DNA of 64,000 nt from an uncultured Aquimarina sp. (GTDB lineage Bacteria; Bacteroidota; Bacteroidia; Flavobacteriales; Flavobacteriaceae), in assembly GCA_947489685.1 (NCBI GenBank), contig CANLEM010000003.1, positions 744,001-808,000 of the forward strand, read 5' to 3'. A program made the translations under genes and the position numbers. Shown piece by piece: positions 49,894-60,189 of the stretch; the stretch's first letter is position 1; each line of letters opens with the position of its first letter. Under the pieces are notes generated by a model. The model saw only the letters and a list, made by a program, of their open reading frames with translations, did no database searches and was not told the DNA's origin.

Positions 49894-52221
49894 TTATAAG
49901 ATTTTAAGCTTTGCAAATCGAAGCAATAGTTTTTTTATCCCTCCTTTTTCGAAGTGAATTTCGGCTTTTTTATCTTGCCCTACTCCTTCGAGTTTTAAAA
50001 CTTTACCTTTCCCAAAACGCATATGTTCTACTATGGTGCCAGGCACCAAATCGCTATCAAACAGGTTAGCATTTGATTGATTAGAAGATCCATTAGAAAC
50101 TGGCCTAAGCTTTCTTAATTTTTGCAATTGCTCTTCATTAGGTTTATGTGCTAATGGAGGTGATCCTGATATTGGTTTTTTAAGACGTAGTTTACTTTTA
50201 TCCACATCTCCAAAAATATCCGAATCAATCAAAGGTTGGTAACGATAATTCTCGACCGGAGTTAAATATTCTAAAAATTGGTCGTCGATTTCCTCGATAA
50301 ATCTACTAGGTTCTGCATCTACAAGCTTACCCCATCGATAACGAGATTGCGTATAGGTAAGATAAGCTTGTTTTTCGGCTCTGGTTAGTGCCACATAAAA
50401 CAGTCGCCTCTCCTCCTCTAGTTCACTACGGGTATTCATACTCATTCCCGAAGGAAATAGATCTTCTTCCATACCTACAATGTACACATACGGAAACTCT
50501 AATCCCTTTGCTAGATGTATGGTCATTAATGCCACTCGGTCATCATCACCAGTATCTTGATCAAGATCCGTTGCCAATGCAACATCTTCTAGGAACTCTG
50601 CCAAAGATCCACTGGCATCTGCAAGCTCTTTTTGACCTTCGACAAAATCACGAATACCGTTAAGCAACTCTTCTATATTTTCTATTCTGGCAATACCTTC
50701 GGGAGTACCATCTTTTTTTAACTCTTGGAGTAATCCCGTTTTTTTGGCTACTGTTTCTGCTAATACAAATGCATCCGAAGTTTGATTAGTAACCTGAAAA
50801 CTTTTGATCATCGTCATAAAGTTTTCTAATCTGGTCTTGGTGCCACTATTAATTTTCAGGTTGATCCGATCAAGGTTTTCGATAACTTCAAAAATAGAGC
50901 GATCGTAGTGATTAGCAGCAACTATAAGCTTATCTACTGTAGTTGCACCAATACCTCTAGCTGGATAATTAATAATCCGTTTTAAAGCTTCTTCGTCTTT
51001 TGGGTTAATTATTAAACGTAAATACCCCAATACATCCTTGATTTCTTTACGTTGATAAAATGATAAACCTCCGTATATTCTATACTTTATATCTCGTTTT
51101 CGCAGGGCATCTTCAATAGCTCTGGATTGCGCATTAGTTCTATACAACACTGCAAAATTTCCATTACCAAGCTGGTGTTGCATTTGATTTTCGAATATCG
51201 AACTTGCTACATATCGTCCTTCGTCACCATCGGTAAGCAATCGATTTACTATTATTTTTGCCCCTGGGTCATTGGCGGTCCAAACCACCTTATCCAATTT
51301 GGTTTTGTTTTTATCAATTATAGAATTGGCTGCTTCAACAATATTTTTGGTCGATCTATAATTTTGTTCCAATCTGTATTGTTGTACATTGTCATAATCT
51401 CTCTGGAAATTGAGAATATTATTAATGTTCGCTCCTCGAAAAGCATATATACTTTGAGCATCATCGCCTACAACGCATATATTTTGGAACTTATCGGATA
51501 ATGCTCGTACAATAAGGTACTGCGAATGATTTGTATCCTGATACTCATCCACCAATATATATCGGAAACGATTTTGGTACTTGGCTAGTACATCAGGAAA
51601 TCGATTTAATAACTCATTGGTTTTTAATAGTAGATCATCAAAATCCATAGCGCCAGCTTTAAAACATCGATCCACATAATGTTCATAAATCTCTCCTAAT
51701 CTCGGGCGTTTTGCCATCGCATCTGCCTCTACCAATTCTGCATTTTGAAAATATGCTTTTACGGTGATTAGACTATTTTTATAGGAAGATATTCTGGAAT
51801 ATACCTGCTTATATTTATAGATATCTTTGTCTAAGCCCATCTCTTTAATGATAGAAGCAATCAAACGCTGAGAATCCTGTGTATCATAAATAGTAAAGTT
51901 AGATGGGTATCCTAATTTATCTGCTTCAAATCTCAAAATCTTGGCAAATATAGAATGAAACGTTCCCATCCATAAATTTTTAGCCTCACTTGCTCCTACA
52001 ATAGTGGCTATACGTTTTTTCATCTCTCTGGCGGCCTTGTTGGTAAAGGTCAATGATAATATATTAAACGAATCCACTCCCAGATGCATTAAATATGCAA
52101 TTCTATATGTAAGTACACGTGTCTTTCCGGAGCCCGCTCCAGCAATTACAATCATTGGCCCCTCTTTTTGAAGTACTGGGGCTCGTTGCGCATCATTCAA
52201 CTCGGCTAAATATTCTTCCAA
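49894..52221 (-). CDS. uvrD: UvrD/PcrA-type ATP-dependent DNA helicase
   Basis: A 775-residue SF1A helicase when started at the TTG at 52221, just before EEYLAELNDAQRAPVLQKEG. A frame open to 52296 adds 25 hydrophobic residues not typical of the family. Motif I is AGAGSGKTRVLTYRI, motif Ia TFTNKAAREM, motif II LVDEYQDTN, motif III VGDDAQSIYAFRGA, motif IV EQNYRSTKNI, motif V/VI MTIHLAKGLEF and ALTRAEK. The C-terminus ends with the Tudor-like GTIVEHMRFGKGKVL segment that contacts RNA polymerase in PcrA. It acts in nucleotide-excision and mismatch repair. Confidence 0.95.
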   Translation of the reverse strand: MEEYLAELNDAQRAPVLQKEGPMIVIAGAGSGKTRVLTYRIAYLMHLGVDSFNILSLTFTNKAAREMKKRIATIVGASEAKNLWMGTFHSIFAKILRFEADKLGYPSNFTIYDTQDSQRLIASIIKEMGLDKDIYKYKQVYSRISSYKNSLITVKAYFQNAELVEADAMAKRPRLGEIYEHYVDRCFKAGAMDFDDLLLKTNELLNRFPDVLAKYQNRFRYILVDEYQDTNHSQYLIVRALSDKFQNICVVGDDAQSIYAFRGANINNILNFQRDYDNVQQYRLEQNYRSTKNIVEAANSIIDKNKTKLDKVVWTANDPGAKIIVNRLLTDGDEGRYVASSIFENQMQHQLGNGNFAVLYRTNAQSRAIEDALRKRDIKYRIYGGLSFYQRKEIKDVLGYLRLIINPKDEEALKRIINYPARGIGATTVDKLIVAANHYDRSIFEVIENLDRINLKINSGTKTRLENFMTMIKSFQVTNQTSDAFVLAETVAKKTGLLQELKKDGTPEGIARIENIEELLNGIRDFVEGQKELADASGSLAEFLEDVALATDLDQDTGDDDRVALMTIHLAKGLEFPYVYIVGMEEDLFPSGMSMNTRSELEEERRLFYVALTRAEKQAYLTYTQSRYRWGKLVDAEPSRFIEEIDDQFLEYLTPVENYRYQPLIDSDIFGDVDKSKLRLKKPISGSPPLAHKPNEEQLQKLRKLRPVSNGSSNQSNANLFDSDLVPGTIVEHMRFGKGKVLKLEGVGQDKKAEIHFEKGGIKKLLLRFAKLKIL

Positions 52222-52647
52222 CGTAACAATTTTAAAAGTGAAAAGTAATGAAACAACAACGTTTATGGAAGTGTAATACGAGAATTTTGTAAACAAACTT
52301 TAGTCAATAACTTTTGTATTAGTATATACACCAAATCAAAAAATTGAGCATACCACATCATAAAACCTTTTTAAGAACGTTTCAGAATTAGAAATACAGC
52401 TCTTTTTCAGCCTTTTACGTGTTTGGTATTCTAGAAGGTTGTTGTAGCAAATAATGGTTCGTTGGTAGAAGGTTTGACATTAAAAGTTTCGGTTATTCAA
52501 TATTTAACATTCCTACATATCAACAAAATATTGATAACTTTTATAGATAAAATGCAATATTTTAGGTTTAAATGTATTATATTTAGGAAATTTTTAAATT
52601 AAACCCGAATTTATACGACCTAAGAAATTAACCCCAAACTCAATATT
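52222..52647. other. Intergenic region between uvrD and a small gene
   Basis: It holds the promoters of the two divergent genes; a TATATTTAG -7-like box lies near 52576. I see no gene, repeat or structured RNA. Confidence 0.4.
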
Positions 52648-52935
52648 ATGGCCCCAAATATGAATGTACAGTTTATTGAAAAAGAACAAATTAAATTTTT
52701 GAAATTTCCGAAAGAAGATGTTCTCAATAAAAGAAAAGATCAAATAGATCGTTTTTTGGAATTACAACGAGCCCTTTCATTAGGAAATCTCGAACGACAA
52801 AAAGTAAGAATTGTTTTTGTAGATGATTCTGGTTTTAAAAAAGTAGAAACGACAATTTGGGGTATTACAGATAAAGAAGTAATACTTAAACAATCAACCA
52901 TAATACCATTAGAAAGAATTATTAGCATTTCATGA
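52648..52935 (+). CDS. Conserved small protein, unknown function
   Basis: A 95-residue soluble protein. An N-terminal helical part (VQFIEKEQIKFLKFPKED, DQIDRFLELQRALSLGNLER) precedes a beta-rich C-terminal half (KVRIVFVDDSGFKKVETTIW, EVILKQSTIIPLERI) that looks like a small barrel as in Sm-like or KOW folds. The frame, start and length are well defined and such proteins are widespread in flavobacteria. I do not know the function. It is a single gene with a terminator after about 75 bp. Confidence 0.7.
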   Translation: MAPNMNVQFIEKEQIKFLKFPKEDVLNKRKDQIDRFLELQRALSLGNLERQKVRIVFVDDSGFKKVETTIWGITDKEVILKQSTIIPLERIISIS

Positions 52936-53010
52936 CCCAAATAACGACTATTCCTAGATTAAAAAGATGTAGTTATTTTTTAATCTATACTCTTTTATAA
53001 GAGTGATGTT

Positions 53011-53040
53011 AAGACGTATTCTCAAACAGAATACGTCTTT
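53011..53040 (+). terminator. Terminator after the small conserved gene
   Basis: The perfect stem AAGACGTATTCT / AGAATACGTCTTT-type arms with loop CAAAC is followed by T. It lies 75 bp after the stop. Confidence 0.75.
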
Positions 53041-53166
53041 ACTAATTAAATAGTGACAAATAATAGAATATAAATCATTTATTAATAAATAAAATCATAA
53101 TTATTTAGTTTTGCTTAGCAAAACTATTATTACCAAATCTCATAAAATTGATACCCCCCCTACGTA

Positions 53167-55554
53167 ATGAACAAAAAAATATTCAATTGTATTCTTGTAC
53201 TTACCATGATCATACATGGTTCCGGTTTGTTTGCCCAGGGCGCAAAACAAACGTTAATCTCTACTGATAAAGAAGCCTTTATCAATAGTCTTATCGGTCA
53301 AAAGAACGGTCAACCTACTCAAGTAAAAATTTCAAAAAGTGAATTTATTGACTTAAAAATCAATGTAAAGAAACAACATGATGGTAATCTTACATTGATT
53401 GGAATTGTAAATGACAAGAAATTATCTACTTTCACTTTTGCCTTAGACAACGATAACTTAACAGGTACTATTTTATTACAAAACCCAAAAAGAGCCTACA
53501 AAATTACAAGCGATACCTCGGGTAAAGTATTTCTTGAAAAAACAGATATCAATAATGTACTATGTGTTGATTTTGAAAAGGTGGAAGGAAATAGTAAAGA
53601 ACAAACCACTGCTACTAATACAAAAATGAATGTTGTTCTGGAAAGCCTTCCTGGAGCAGAAGGTATTATTTATTTAGATTTTGATGGCGAAGTGGTTTCT
53701 GGAACAAGTTGGCTTGGTGGAGATACTATCGATGCTAAAGCCCCTAATTTTACAGAACAACAAATCACTGAGATTTGGCAAATTATGGCAGAAGATTTTC
53801 GTCCTTTTAACCTTAATGTAACGACCAGAAGAGATCTTTTTGATGCTGCGCCTCAAAACCGTAGAATGATGTGTATTTTTACTACGACTACAGACGCGCG
53901 ACCTGATTCTGGAGGAGTGGCCTATATTCGATCTTTTTCTTCAAACTCAACAGATAACCCTTGCTGGGTATATAATGTAAGATCGGTTAGAGCAGCCGGA
54001 GAAACAGGTTCTCATGAGGTTGGACATACTCTAGGATTATCTCATGATAGTCAGGGGGATACCGAATATTACGCAGGGCATGGTACCTGGAGTCCTATTA
54101 TGGGTTGGAGTGTGAATAAACAAATTGGACAATGGAGTCAAGGAGAATTCGAAAATGCCAATCAAACACAAGATGATATAGCCGTTATGGCCGATAATAG
54201 AAATGGTGTTGGTTTTAGAACAGATGATCACGCTGATATTATTACCGATGCAACACCAATAAAAGCTGATGCCGATGGTAATGTAAGTACTGATCAAAAT
54301 TTTGGTTTTATAGGCAAACGTGACGATAAAGACATATTTTCGTTTGTAGTCGAGCCAGGAGATGTATCTTTTAATTTTGAACCAGATCCTAATTATCCAA
54401 ATTTAAATATACAAGCACGAATACTAGATCCTTTGGGCGAAGAAGTTGCGCTTTCGGATCCAGAAGGGCTTAGTGCCGCAATCAACACAAACCTATCTGG
54501 CGGTACCTATTTTATTGAAATCGATGGTGTTGGTGAAGGAAATCCAATAACGGGATATTCTGATTATGCTTCTTTAGGAAATTACACTATTTCTGGAAAG
54601 TATACTCCTGGAGATAATAACCAACCGCCAATTGCCAACTTTGAAGCTGATAAAAATGGTTGTACACAGATAGTATTTAAAAGTACTTCTATCAATAAAG
54701 TAAATTCTTACTTATGGAATTTTGGTGATGGTACCACCTCTACAGAACAAAACCCTACTCATGACTATGCATCTGGCGGAAATTATACGGTATCACTAAC
54801 CGCTACAAATGATGTTGGGCAAAATACTAATGAGAAATCTAATTTTATAACTATTAGTGTACCAGATCAACCAACAGGAGATAATATCAGTATTTGCCCC
54901 GGAGAATCAGCTACATTAACCATATCAGGAAATAGTGAGTTTACATGGTATAGCGAACCAACAGGGGGAATTGTTCTCTCGATCGGATCAGAATATAAGA
55001 CACCATCTCTAGATGCGACTCAAACCTATTACGTTTCGGGCTATATCAATGATTGTACTACCGAAACAAGAACCGAAATAAAAGCTATTGTTGTGCCGAT
55101 ACCGGATCAACCTACTATTACGGTAAATGATTCGCAACGGTTATCTGTACCTGCAGAATTCTCTAACTACCAATGGTTCTTAGATGGAGAAGCTCTAGGA
55201 GAAGGTAATCAGCCTGAATATCTTCCGCAAGCAATTGGAGATTATACGGTTCAAGTATTTAATGAAACAGGTTGTAGTACCATTTCGGCAACGTATACAG
55301 TAGATAGGTCTCAACTTAATTTAAGTTTAGATAGTAGATCTTTTACCTTCTACCCTAACCCTCTTAAAGGAACAGATTTTCTTAATATCGACGGGGTGAC
55401 TATAAATGATTTCGACCTTAGAGTAGTAGACACTCTTGGTCAAATAGTTTTTCAATCTACTCCGGGTAATGAATTAAATCTATCTGATTTATCACCAGGA
55501 CTTTATTTTCTTTTAATTAATAATAAAAATATCGGGAAATTTGTAAAACAATAA
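53167..55554 (+). CDS. Secreted zinc metalloprotease with PKD domain and T9SS sorting signal
   Basis: A 795-residue protein with signal peptide (ends GSGLFAQ). The protease domain (about 155-380) has ETGSHEVGHTLGLSHDS, the HExxHxxGxxH zinc site of metzincins, with YAGHGTWSPIMGW after it as the Met-turn. A pre-peptidase-C-like beta domain (about 395-480), a PKD domain (about 490-565, SYLWNFGDGTTSTEQNPTHDY) and an Ig-like segment follow. The last 75 residues (FTFYPNPLKGTDFLNI ... LSPGLYFLLINN) are a type A T9SS sorting domain. It is therefore probably secreted or surface-attached by the type IX system. Confidence 0.93.
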   Translation: MNKKIFNCILVLTMIIHGSGLFAQGAKQTLISTDKEAFINSLIGQKNGQPTQVKISKSEFIDLKINVKKQHDGNLTLIGIVNDKKLSTFTFALDNDNLTGTILLQNPKRAYKITSDTSGKVFLEKTDINNVLCVDFEKVEGNSKEQTTATNTKMNVVLESLPGAEGIIYLDFDGEVVSGTSWLGGDTIDAKAPNFTEQQITEIWQIMAEDFRPFNLNVTTRRDLFDAAPQNRRMMCIFTTTTDARPDSGGVAYIRSFSSNSTDNPCWVYNVRSVRAAGETGSHEVGHTLGLSHDSQGDTEYYAGHGTWSPIMGWSVNKQIGQWSQGEFENANQTQDDIAVMADNRNGVGFRTDDHADIITDATPIKADADGNVSTDQNFGFIGKRDDKDIFSFVVEPGDVSFNFEPDPNYPNLNIQARILDPLGEEVALSDPEGLSAAINTNLSGGTYFIEIDGVGEGNPITGYSDYASLGNYTISGKYTPGDNNQPPIANFEADKNGCTQIVFKSTSINKVNSYLWNFGDGTTSTEQNPTHDYASGGNYTVSLTATNDVGQNTNEKSNFITISVPDQPTGDNISICPGESATLTISGNSEFTWYSEPTGGIVLSIGSEYKTPSLDATQTYYVSGYINDCTTETRTEIKAIVVPIPDQPTITVNDSQRLSVPAEFSNYQWFLDGEALGEGNQPEYLPQAIGDYTVQVFNETGCSTISATYTVDRSQLNLSLDSRSFTFYPNPLKGTDFLNIDGVTINDFDLRVVDTLGQIVFQSTPGNELNLSDLSPGLYFLLINNKNIGKFVKQ

Positions 55555-55574
55555 TCCTATTTTAAATACCTATA

Positions 55575-55613
55575 AATAAGGCTCATTTGCATGATATGCA
55601 AATGAGCCTTATT
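55575..55613 (+). terminator. Terminator of the secreted metalloprotease gene
   Basis: The 18-bp perfect stem beginning AATAAGGCTCATTTGCAT has a 3-nt loop and lies 20 bp after the stop. Confidence 0.85.
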
Positions 55614-55691
55614 ATTTGTACAAAATCTAAGTATTATTTTAACTTTCCTTTAATAGATTTTTGAATATCTTTAGAAACCAAAATTTCTAAT

Positions 55692-56222
55692 TTGAAACAC
55701 ATAATCTTAACGTATAGTATTGCTTTTTTGCCTGTATTGGGCTTTTCTCAAAATAAAAAGCAATTCATATCCGAATTTGGCAAAACCTACGAGGTATCCA
55801 AGCCTGACTTTAAAACTGATCTGCAACATGAGCTGAAAGCCGTTTTTGATGTAGGTAGAAGTTTTCCTGATAGCACCAAAGTGAATCCACTTATCCACAC
55901 TGCCGCCAGATACCTTAACATGCATATTAAGACGGGAGTATCTTTTGATAAACTTAGTGTTGCCTTGGTGATTCATGGTGCAGCTGCCAATGATATTTTA
56001 AATGATATAAAATACAAAAACATTTATGGTATAGATAACCCTAATACTCCTCTTATTACCGCTTTATCAGAAAAAGGAGTACAGATTATTCTTTGCGGTC
56101 AAACAGCTGCACATCGTAATATTTCTAGACAAGATATACATCCAGAAATAAAATTAGCATTATCAGCAATGACTGCTTTGGTACAATTACAAAATGAAAA
56201 CTACAGACTTATTAATTTTTAA
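55692..56222 (+). CDS. Exported DsrE/DsrF-like protein
   Basis: A 176-residue protein read from a TTG at 55692, which precedes a good signal peptide (KHIILTYSIAFLPVLGFSQ); there is no in-frame ATG before it. The mature part has the DsrE fold: FDKLSVALVIHGAAANDIL near residue 85 and KGVQIILCGQTAAHRNIS near 128, with Cys131 at the position of the family's reactive cysteine. Such proteins take part in sulfur relay or bind sulfur compounds. It leads a group of plus-strand genes; the next starts 4 bp later. Confidence 0.78.
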   Translation: MKHIILTYSIAFLPVLGFSQNKKQFISEFGKTYEVSKPDFKTDLQHELKAVFDVGRSFPDSTKVNPLIHTAARYLNMHIKTGVSFDKLSVALVIHGAAANDILNDIKYKNIYGIDNPNTPLITALSEKGVQIILCGQTAAHRNISRQDIHPEIKLALSAMTALVQLQNENYRLINF

Positions 56223-56226
56223 CCTA

Positions 56227-57519
56227 ATGAACTCAAACACACAATCACTCTTACTCCTAATTTTATTTTCTTTCTGTTCTATACAGGCCCAACAGATCGA
56301 TCCGGATATTGATACTATGGCCAAAGAAATAGAACCCAAAGTAATCGAATGGAGAAGAGATTTTCATCAAAACCCAGAGCTTTCGAATCGAGAATTCGAA
56401 ACTGCAAAAAAAATTGCAAAACACCTTAAAGATCTTGGTCTCGAAGTAACCGAAAATGTTGCAAAAACAGGAGTAGTAGCTATTTTAAAAGGCAATAAAC
56501 CAGGTAAAACTGTAGCACTTAGAGCAGATATTGATGCGCTACCAGTAACCGAAAGAGCCGATGTGCCGTTTAAATCAACAGTAAAAACTACCTTTTTGGA
56601 TACCGAGGTTGGAGTAAGCCACGCTTGCGGGCATGATACACATACGGCTATATTAATGGGTGTTGCCGAAATACTTGCCAAGCATAAAGATAAGATTACA
56701 GGTACTGTAAAGTTTATTTTTCAACCAGCAGAAGAAGGACCACCTCCAGGAGAAGAAGGTGGTGCAAAACTAATGATCAAAGAAGGAGTATTAAAAAACC
56801 CTGATGTAGATGCCATTTTTGGTTTACATATCAATTCAGGAACTTCAGTTGGAAAAATACGATACAAACCAGGAGGAACAATGGCAGCGGTAGAACGTTT
56901 TGTTATTGATGTAAAAGGAAAACAAACTCATGGTTCGGCTCCCTGGACAGGCGTAGATCCTATATTAATCTCGGCCAAAATAATCGATGGACTACAGACC
57001 ATAATCAGTAGAGAAGCACCATTGGTAAATGAAGCTGCGGTAATCACTGTTGGTAAAATTACAAGTGGAGTACGTTTTAATATTATTCCTGAAAGTGCCG
57101 AAATGATTGGTACGGTACGTACATTGGATCCAAGTATGCGAGAATTAATCATTAAACGAATGAACGAGATGGTACCTGCCATTGCCAAAGCATACGGTGC
57201 CGAGGCTACGATTACATTTCAAAACAATACATCAATAACGTATAATGATCCGGATCTGGTAAAGAAAATGCTACCAACTATACAAGGTATTGCCGGAAAA
57301 GAAAATGTGATCTTATCTAAAGCTACTACGGGAGGAGAAGATTTTTCTTATTTTCAAGAGGTTGTTCCTGGGTTTTATTTCTTTTTAGGCGGTAAATCAC
57401 AAGGTACCGAGAAAGCTCCTTCTCACCATACTCCAGATTTTTACATCGACGAAAGTGGATTATTATTAGGAGTAAAAGTAATGTCGCAATTAACTTTAGA
57501 TTATCTCAACGCTCAATAA
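56227..57519 (+). CDS. M20 family amidohydrolase (hippurate hydrolase-like), exported
   Basis: A 430-residue metallohydrolase when started at the ATG at 56227, 4 bp after the DsrE-like gene. The signal peptide ends FCSIQAQ. Zinc ligands are seen in SHACGHDTHTAILMG (His-x-x-x-His), PAEEGPPPGEEGG with the catalytic Glu, LHINSGTSVG and SHHTPDFYIDE near the end; the lid domain is inserted between. It is the M20D / IAA-amino-acid hydrolase or N-acyl-L-amino-acid amidohydrolase type. It should release amino acids from N-acyl conjugates in the periplasm. Confidence 0.92.
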   Translation: MNSNTQSLLLLILFSFCSIQAQQIDPDIDTMAKEIEPKVIEWRRDFHQNPELSNREFETAKKIAKHLKDLGLEVTENVAKTGVVAILKGNKPGKTVALRADIDALPVTERADVPFKSTVKTTFLDTEVGVSHACGHDTHTAILMGVAEILAKHKDKITGTVKFIFQPAEEGPPPGEEGGAKLMIKEGVLKNPDVDAIFGLHINSGTSVGKIRYKPGGTMAAVERFVIDVKGKQTHGSAPWTGVDPILISAKIIDGLQTIISREAPLVNEAAVITVGKITSGVRFNIIPESAEMIGTVRTLDPSMRELIIKRMNEMVPAIAKAYGAEATITFQNNTSITYNDPDLVKKMLPTIQGIAGKENVILSKATTGGEDFSYFQEVVPGFYFFLGGKSQGTEKAPSHHTPDFYIDESGLLLGVKVMSQLTLDYLNAQ

Positions 57520-57529
57520 GTAAAACATA

Positions 57530-59113
57530 ATGGAAAGCATACTTCATTTTTTAGGATCGATACCATGGTGGTTATGGGTTATCATTGTTATTCTATTAAT
57601 TGGAATTAGAGATGTGTTTTTTAATAAAAGACATACTATTAGTCATAACTTTCCTATTGTTGGTCATCTCAGGTATCTATTAGAAAGTATTGGCCCCGAA
57701 ATAAGGCAATATTTTGTAGCGAATAATCGCGAGGAACTTCCTTTTAATCGAATCGAGAGAGGCTGGGTATATGCCTCTTCTAAAAACGAGAATAATTATG
57801 AAGGATTCGGAACGGATCGAGATATCTATGAGCACCAACATATTTTTGTAAAAAATTGCTTAATTCCTTTTAAAATTGATAAAGATCATCCAAACAAAAA
57901 GGATAAAACATTTTTACCTTGTGCAAAGGTAATGGGATTATACAATCAACGTAAAAAACCATACCGACCTGGATCTATAATTAATGTTTCGGCAATGAGT
58001 TTTGGATCCTTATCTGCCAGAGCTGTTGAATCACTGAATATAGGAATTCAAAAAGCCAATGCATATCACAATACGGGAGAAGGCGGGCTTTCTCCTTATC
58101 ACAGTAATGGTGGTGATGTTATTTTTCATTTCGGAACAGGATACTTTGGAGTTCGAGACGAGCACGGTAATTTTTCTATTGAAAAAATGAAAAAGTTGGT
58201 CGAAAAAAATCCTTTTATTCGGGCCATTGAAATAAAGCTTTCCCAAGGTGCCAAACCTGGTAAGGGAGGTGTACTGCCCGGTGCTAAGATTACTCCTGAA
58301 ATTGCAAAAATTCGTGGTGTTGAAGTTGGAAAAGACGTACTTTCTCCTTCGTCGCATACTGCTTTTTCTAGTGTTCCAGAATTATTACAGTTCATAGAAG
58401 ATATTGCCAAAGTAACAGGACTTCCTGTGGGGATCAAAGCTGCAATTGGTAAAACCGAACAATGGGAGTTATTGGCCGAATTAATGGCTAAATCCAATCG
58501 TGGTCCAGATTTTATAACTATTGATGGTGGTGAAGGCGGAACTGGTGCTGCTCCGCCGAGTTTTGCGGATCATGTGTCATTACCCTGGATTTATGGTTTT
58601 ACTGCGATATATAAGATTTTTCAAAAACACAACCTTACCGATCGGGTTGTATTTATTGGTAGCGGTAAGTTAGGCTTTCCTGCCAAAGCCGCTATGGCAT
58701 TTGCTATGGGTGTGGATTGTATTAATGTAGCAAGAGAAGCGATGATGAGTATTGGTTGTATACAAGCACAAGTGTGCCATACTAATCGTTGCCCTAGTGG
58801 AGTAGCAACACAAAGTAAATGGTTGCAAAAAGGAATTAATGTTCCTTTAAAATCAGATCGTTTATCTCAATATTTTAAAACGTTTAGAAAAGAACTTATA
58901 GAAATAACCCATGCAGCTGGTTATGAGCACCCCAGCCAATTTACAATGCAAGATGTTGATCTTAATGTAGATGACGGAGAATTGACTAAGACGTTAGAAG
59001 AGTCTTTTAAGTATACAAAAACTCCAGTAACCTATACTTGTGCTCAGGATTTAAAAGATTGTACGTATCTTGGTGGCTATTATAAAGATTCTGTTAAACA
59101 ACAACACGCATAA
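57530..59113 (+). CDS. FMN-binding glutamate synthase family protein
   Basis: A 527-residue protein with an N-terminal membrane helix (LHFLGSIPWWLWVIIVILLIGI) and a glutamate-synthase-like TIM barrel. NTGEGGLSPYH near residue 183, KLSQGAKPGKGGVLPG near 230, ITIDGGEGGTGAAPPSFADH near 328 (FMN phosphate site) and CHTNRCPSGVATQ near 416 (Fe-S cysteines) are the family signatures. It lacks the amidotransferase domain of full glutamate synthase. The physiological reaction of this membrane-linked subfamily is uncertain. It lies 10 bp behind the M20 gene, in the same direction. Confidence 0.9.
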   Translation: MESILHFLGSIPWWLWVIIVILLIGIRDVFFNKRHTISHNFPIVGHLRYLLESIGPEIRQYFVANNREELPFNRIERGWVYASSKNENNYEGFGTDRDIYEHQHIFVKNCLIPFKIDKDHPNKKDKTFLPCAKVMGLYNQRKKPYRPGSIINVSAMSFGSLSARAVESLNIGIQKANAYHNTGEGGLSPYHSNGGDVIFHFGTGYFGVRDEHGNFSIEKMKKLVEKNPFIRAIEIKLSQGAKPGKGGVLPGAKITPEIAKIRGVEVGKDVLSPSSHTAFSSVPELLQFIEDIAKVTGLPVGIKAAIGKTEQWELLAELMAKSNRGPDFITIDGGEGGTGAAPPSFADHVSLPWIYGFTAIYKIFQKHNLTDRVVFIGSGKLGFPAKAAMAFAMGVDCINVAREAMMSIGCIQAQVCHTNRCPSGVATQSKWLQKGINVPLKSDRLSQYFKTFRKELIEITHAAGYEHPSQFTMQDVDLNVDDGELTKTLEESFKYTKTPVTYTCAQDLKDCTYLGGYYKDSVKQQHA

Positions 59114-59133
59114 CCTTACTTTTATCATTACTC

Positions 59134-59652
59134 ATGGATATTGAAATTATACCTCTTGTTATTTCCCTAATTCCTGCAACCTTAATTACTTTGGTGGCTA
59201 TTTATTTTTTTAAACTACACACCGATAATGAAGAAAGACGTCGACGATTTTTATTACATCAAGAAAATCAAAAACAGGCCTTTCCTTTAAGATTACAAGC
59301 CTATGAACGTATGGCCTTGTTTTTGGAAAGAATATCTCCGGGGAAATTATTAACCAGAATGGCACCAGTAGGAGAAGATAAAGCTAGTTATGAATCTTTA
59401 TTAGCCAACACTATTGATCAAGAATTTGAACATAATCTTACGCAACAAATTTATGTCTCTAGTGAATGTTGGAATACCATTATTGCTGCAAAAAATGCAA
59501 CTATAGCTATGATTAGAAGAGCTTCTAAAGATGAATCCGTAGACTCTGCAGATAAAATGAGAGAAGTTATTCTAACACAACTTATCGAAAAAGGTGCTCC
59601 TAGTGATACTGCTTTGGCAAGAATCAAAAATGAAGTAGGCGATATGTTTTAA
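59134..59652 (+). CDS. Membrane-anchored conserved Bacteroidota protein
   Basis: A 172-residue protein with an N-terminal membrane helix (LVISLIPATLITLVAIYFF) and a basic stretch (EERRRRF) right after it. The rest is helical: LRLQAYERMALFLERISPGKLLTR, EFEHNLTQQIYVSSECWNTIIAAKNATI and an amphipathic C-terminus. This is a well-conserved family of Bacteroidota without a known function (DUF7935-like, by memory). It lies 20 bp after the glutamate-synthase-like gene, probably in the same operon. Confidence 0.7.
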   Translation: MDIEIIPLVISLIPATLITLVAIYFFKLHTDNEERRRRFLLHQENQKQAFPLRLQAYERMALFLERISPGKLLTRMAPVGEDKASYESLLANTIDQEFEHNLTQQIYVSSECWNTIIAAKNATIAMIRRASKDESVDSADKMREVILTQLIEKGAPSDTALARIKNEVGDMF

Positions 59653-59664
59653 ACGATTTTTGTT

Positions 59665-60183
59665 ATGCCTTTACATCACAACAAACCCGAATATATTTTT
59701 AAAATTTTTGTAGCAATTCTTTTCATTTCATTGTTATCATCTAAACGCACTTATGCGCAACAAAGTGAGAAAGAAGCAATGTCTAAATTATCTTTTTTGA
59801 TAGGTAATTGGAAAGGTTCGTCTACAAGTTTTAAAAATGGTACTCAAAGTAGTGTTACTGTTTATGAGGAAGTTAAATATATCATGGACGGAAATTTACT
59901 GATTTTGAATGTAAAATCTCCTAATATACAATTGCATACTATTATTAATTATAGTTTAAAAGATAGCACCTATTATTATCAACCATTTTCTAAAACAGGG
60001 TCTGGAAAATATAAAGGGCAATTCCAAGCCAATCAATTTGTCGTGTATTTTAATGATCAAAGAAGGTTAGTATTTGAAAAAACTAAAGATGGCGAATTTC
60101 ATGAATATGGCGAAAAGCTAGAAAATAATATCTGGGAAAAATATTTTGAAGATAGATTACTACCGCTATCTAAAAAAGACTAA
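59665..60183 (+). CDS. Secreted DUF1579-like lipocalin-type protein
   Basis: A 172-residue protein with an N-terminal hydrophobic segment (IFVAILFISLLSSKRTYAQ) as a signal peptide. The mature part begins SKLSFLIGNWKGSSTSF, the LxGxWxG pattern of lipocalin-like DUF1579/heme-binding-beta families, followed by alternating strands (SVTVYEEVKYIMDG, LHTIINYSLKDSTYYYQPF). It has no recognisable catalytic motif. It lies 12 bp after the DUF7935-like gene and is last in the plus-strand run, ending against a convergent patatin gene. Confidence 0.65.
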   Translation: MPLHHNKPEYIFKIFVAILFISLLSSKRTYAQQSEKEAMSKLSFLIGNWKGSSTSFKNGTQSSVTVYEEVKYIMDGNLLILNVKSPNIQLHTIINYSLKDSTYYYQPFSKTGSGKYKGQFQANQFVVYFNDQRRLVFEKTKDGEFHEYGEKLENNIWEKYFEDRLLPLSKKD

Positions 60184-60189
60184 GGTATA

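Noticed and set aside
52222..52296. 25-residue hydrophobic N-terminal extension of UvrD
   Set aside because: Family members begin near EEYLAELN; a TTG at 52221 gives the usual length and the extension reads like non-coding sequence.
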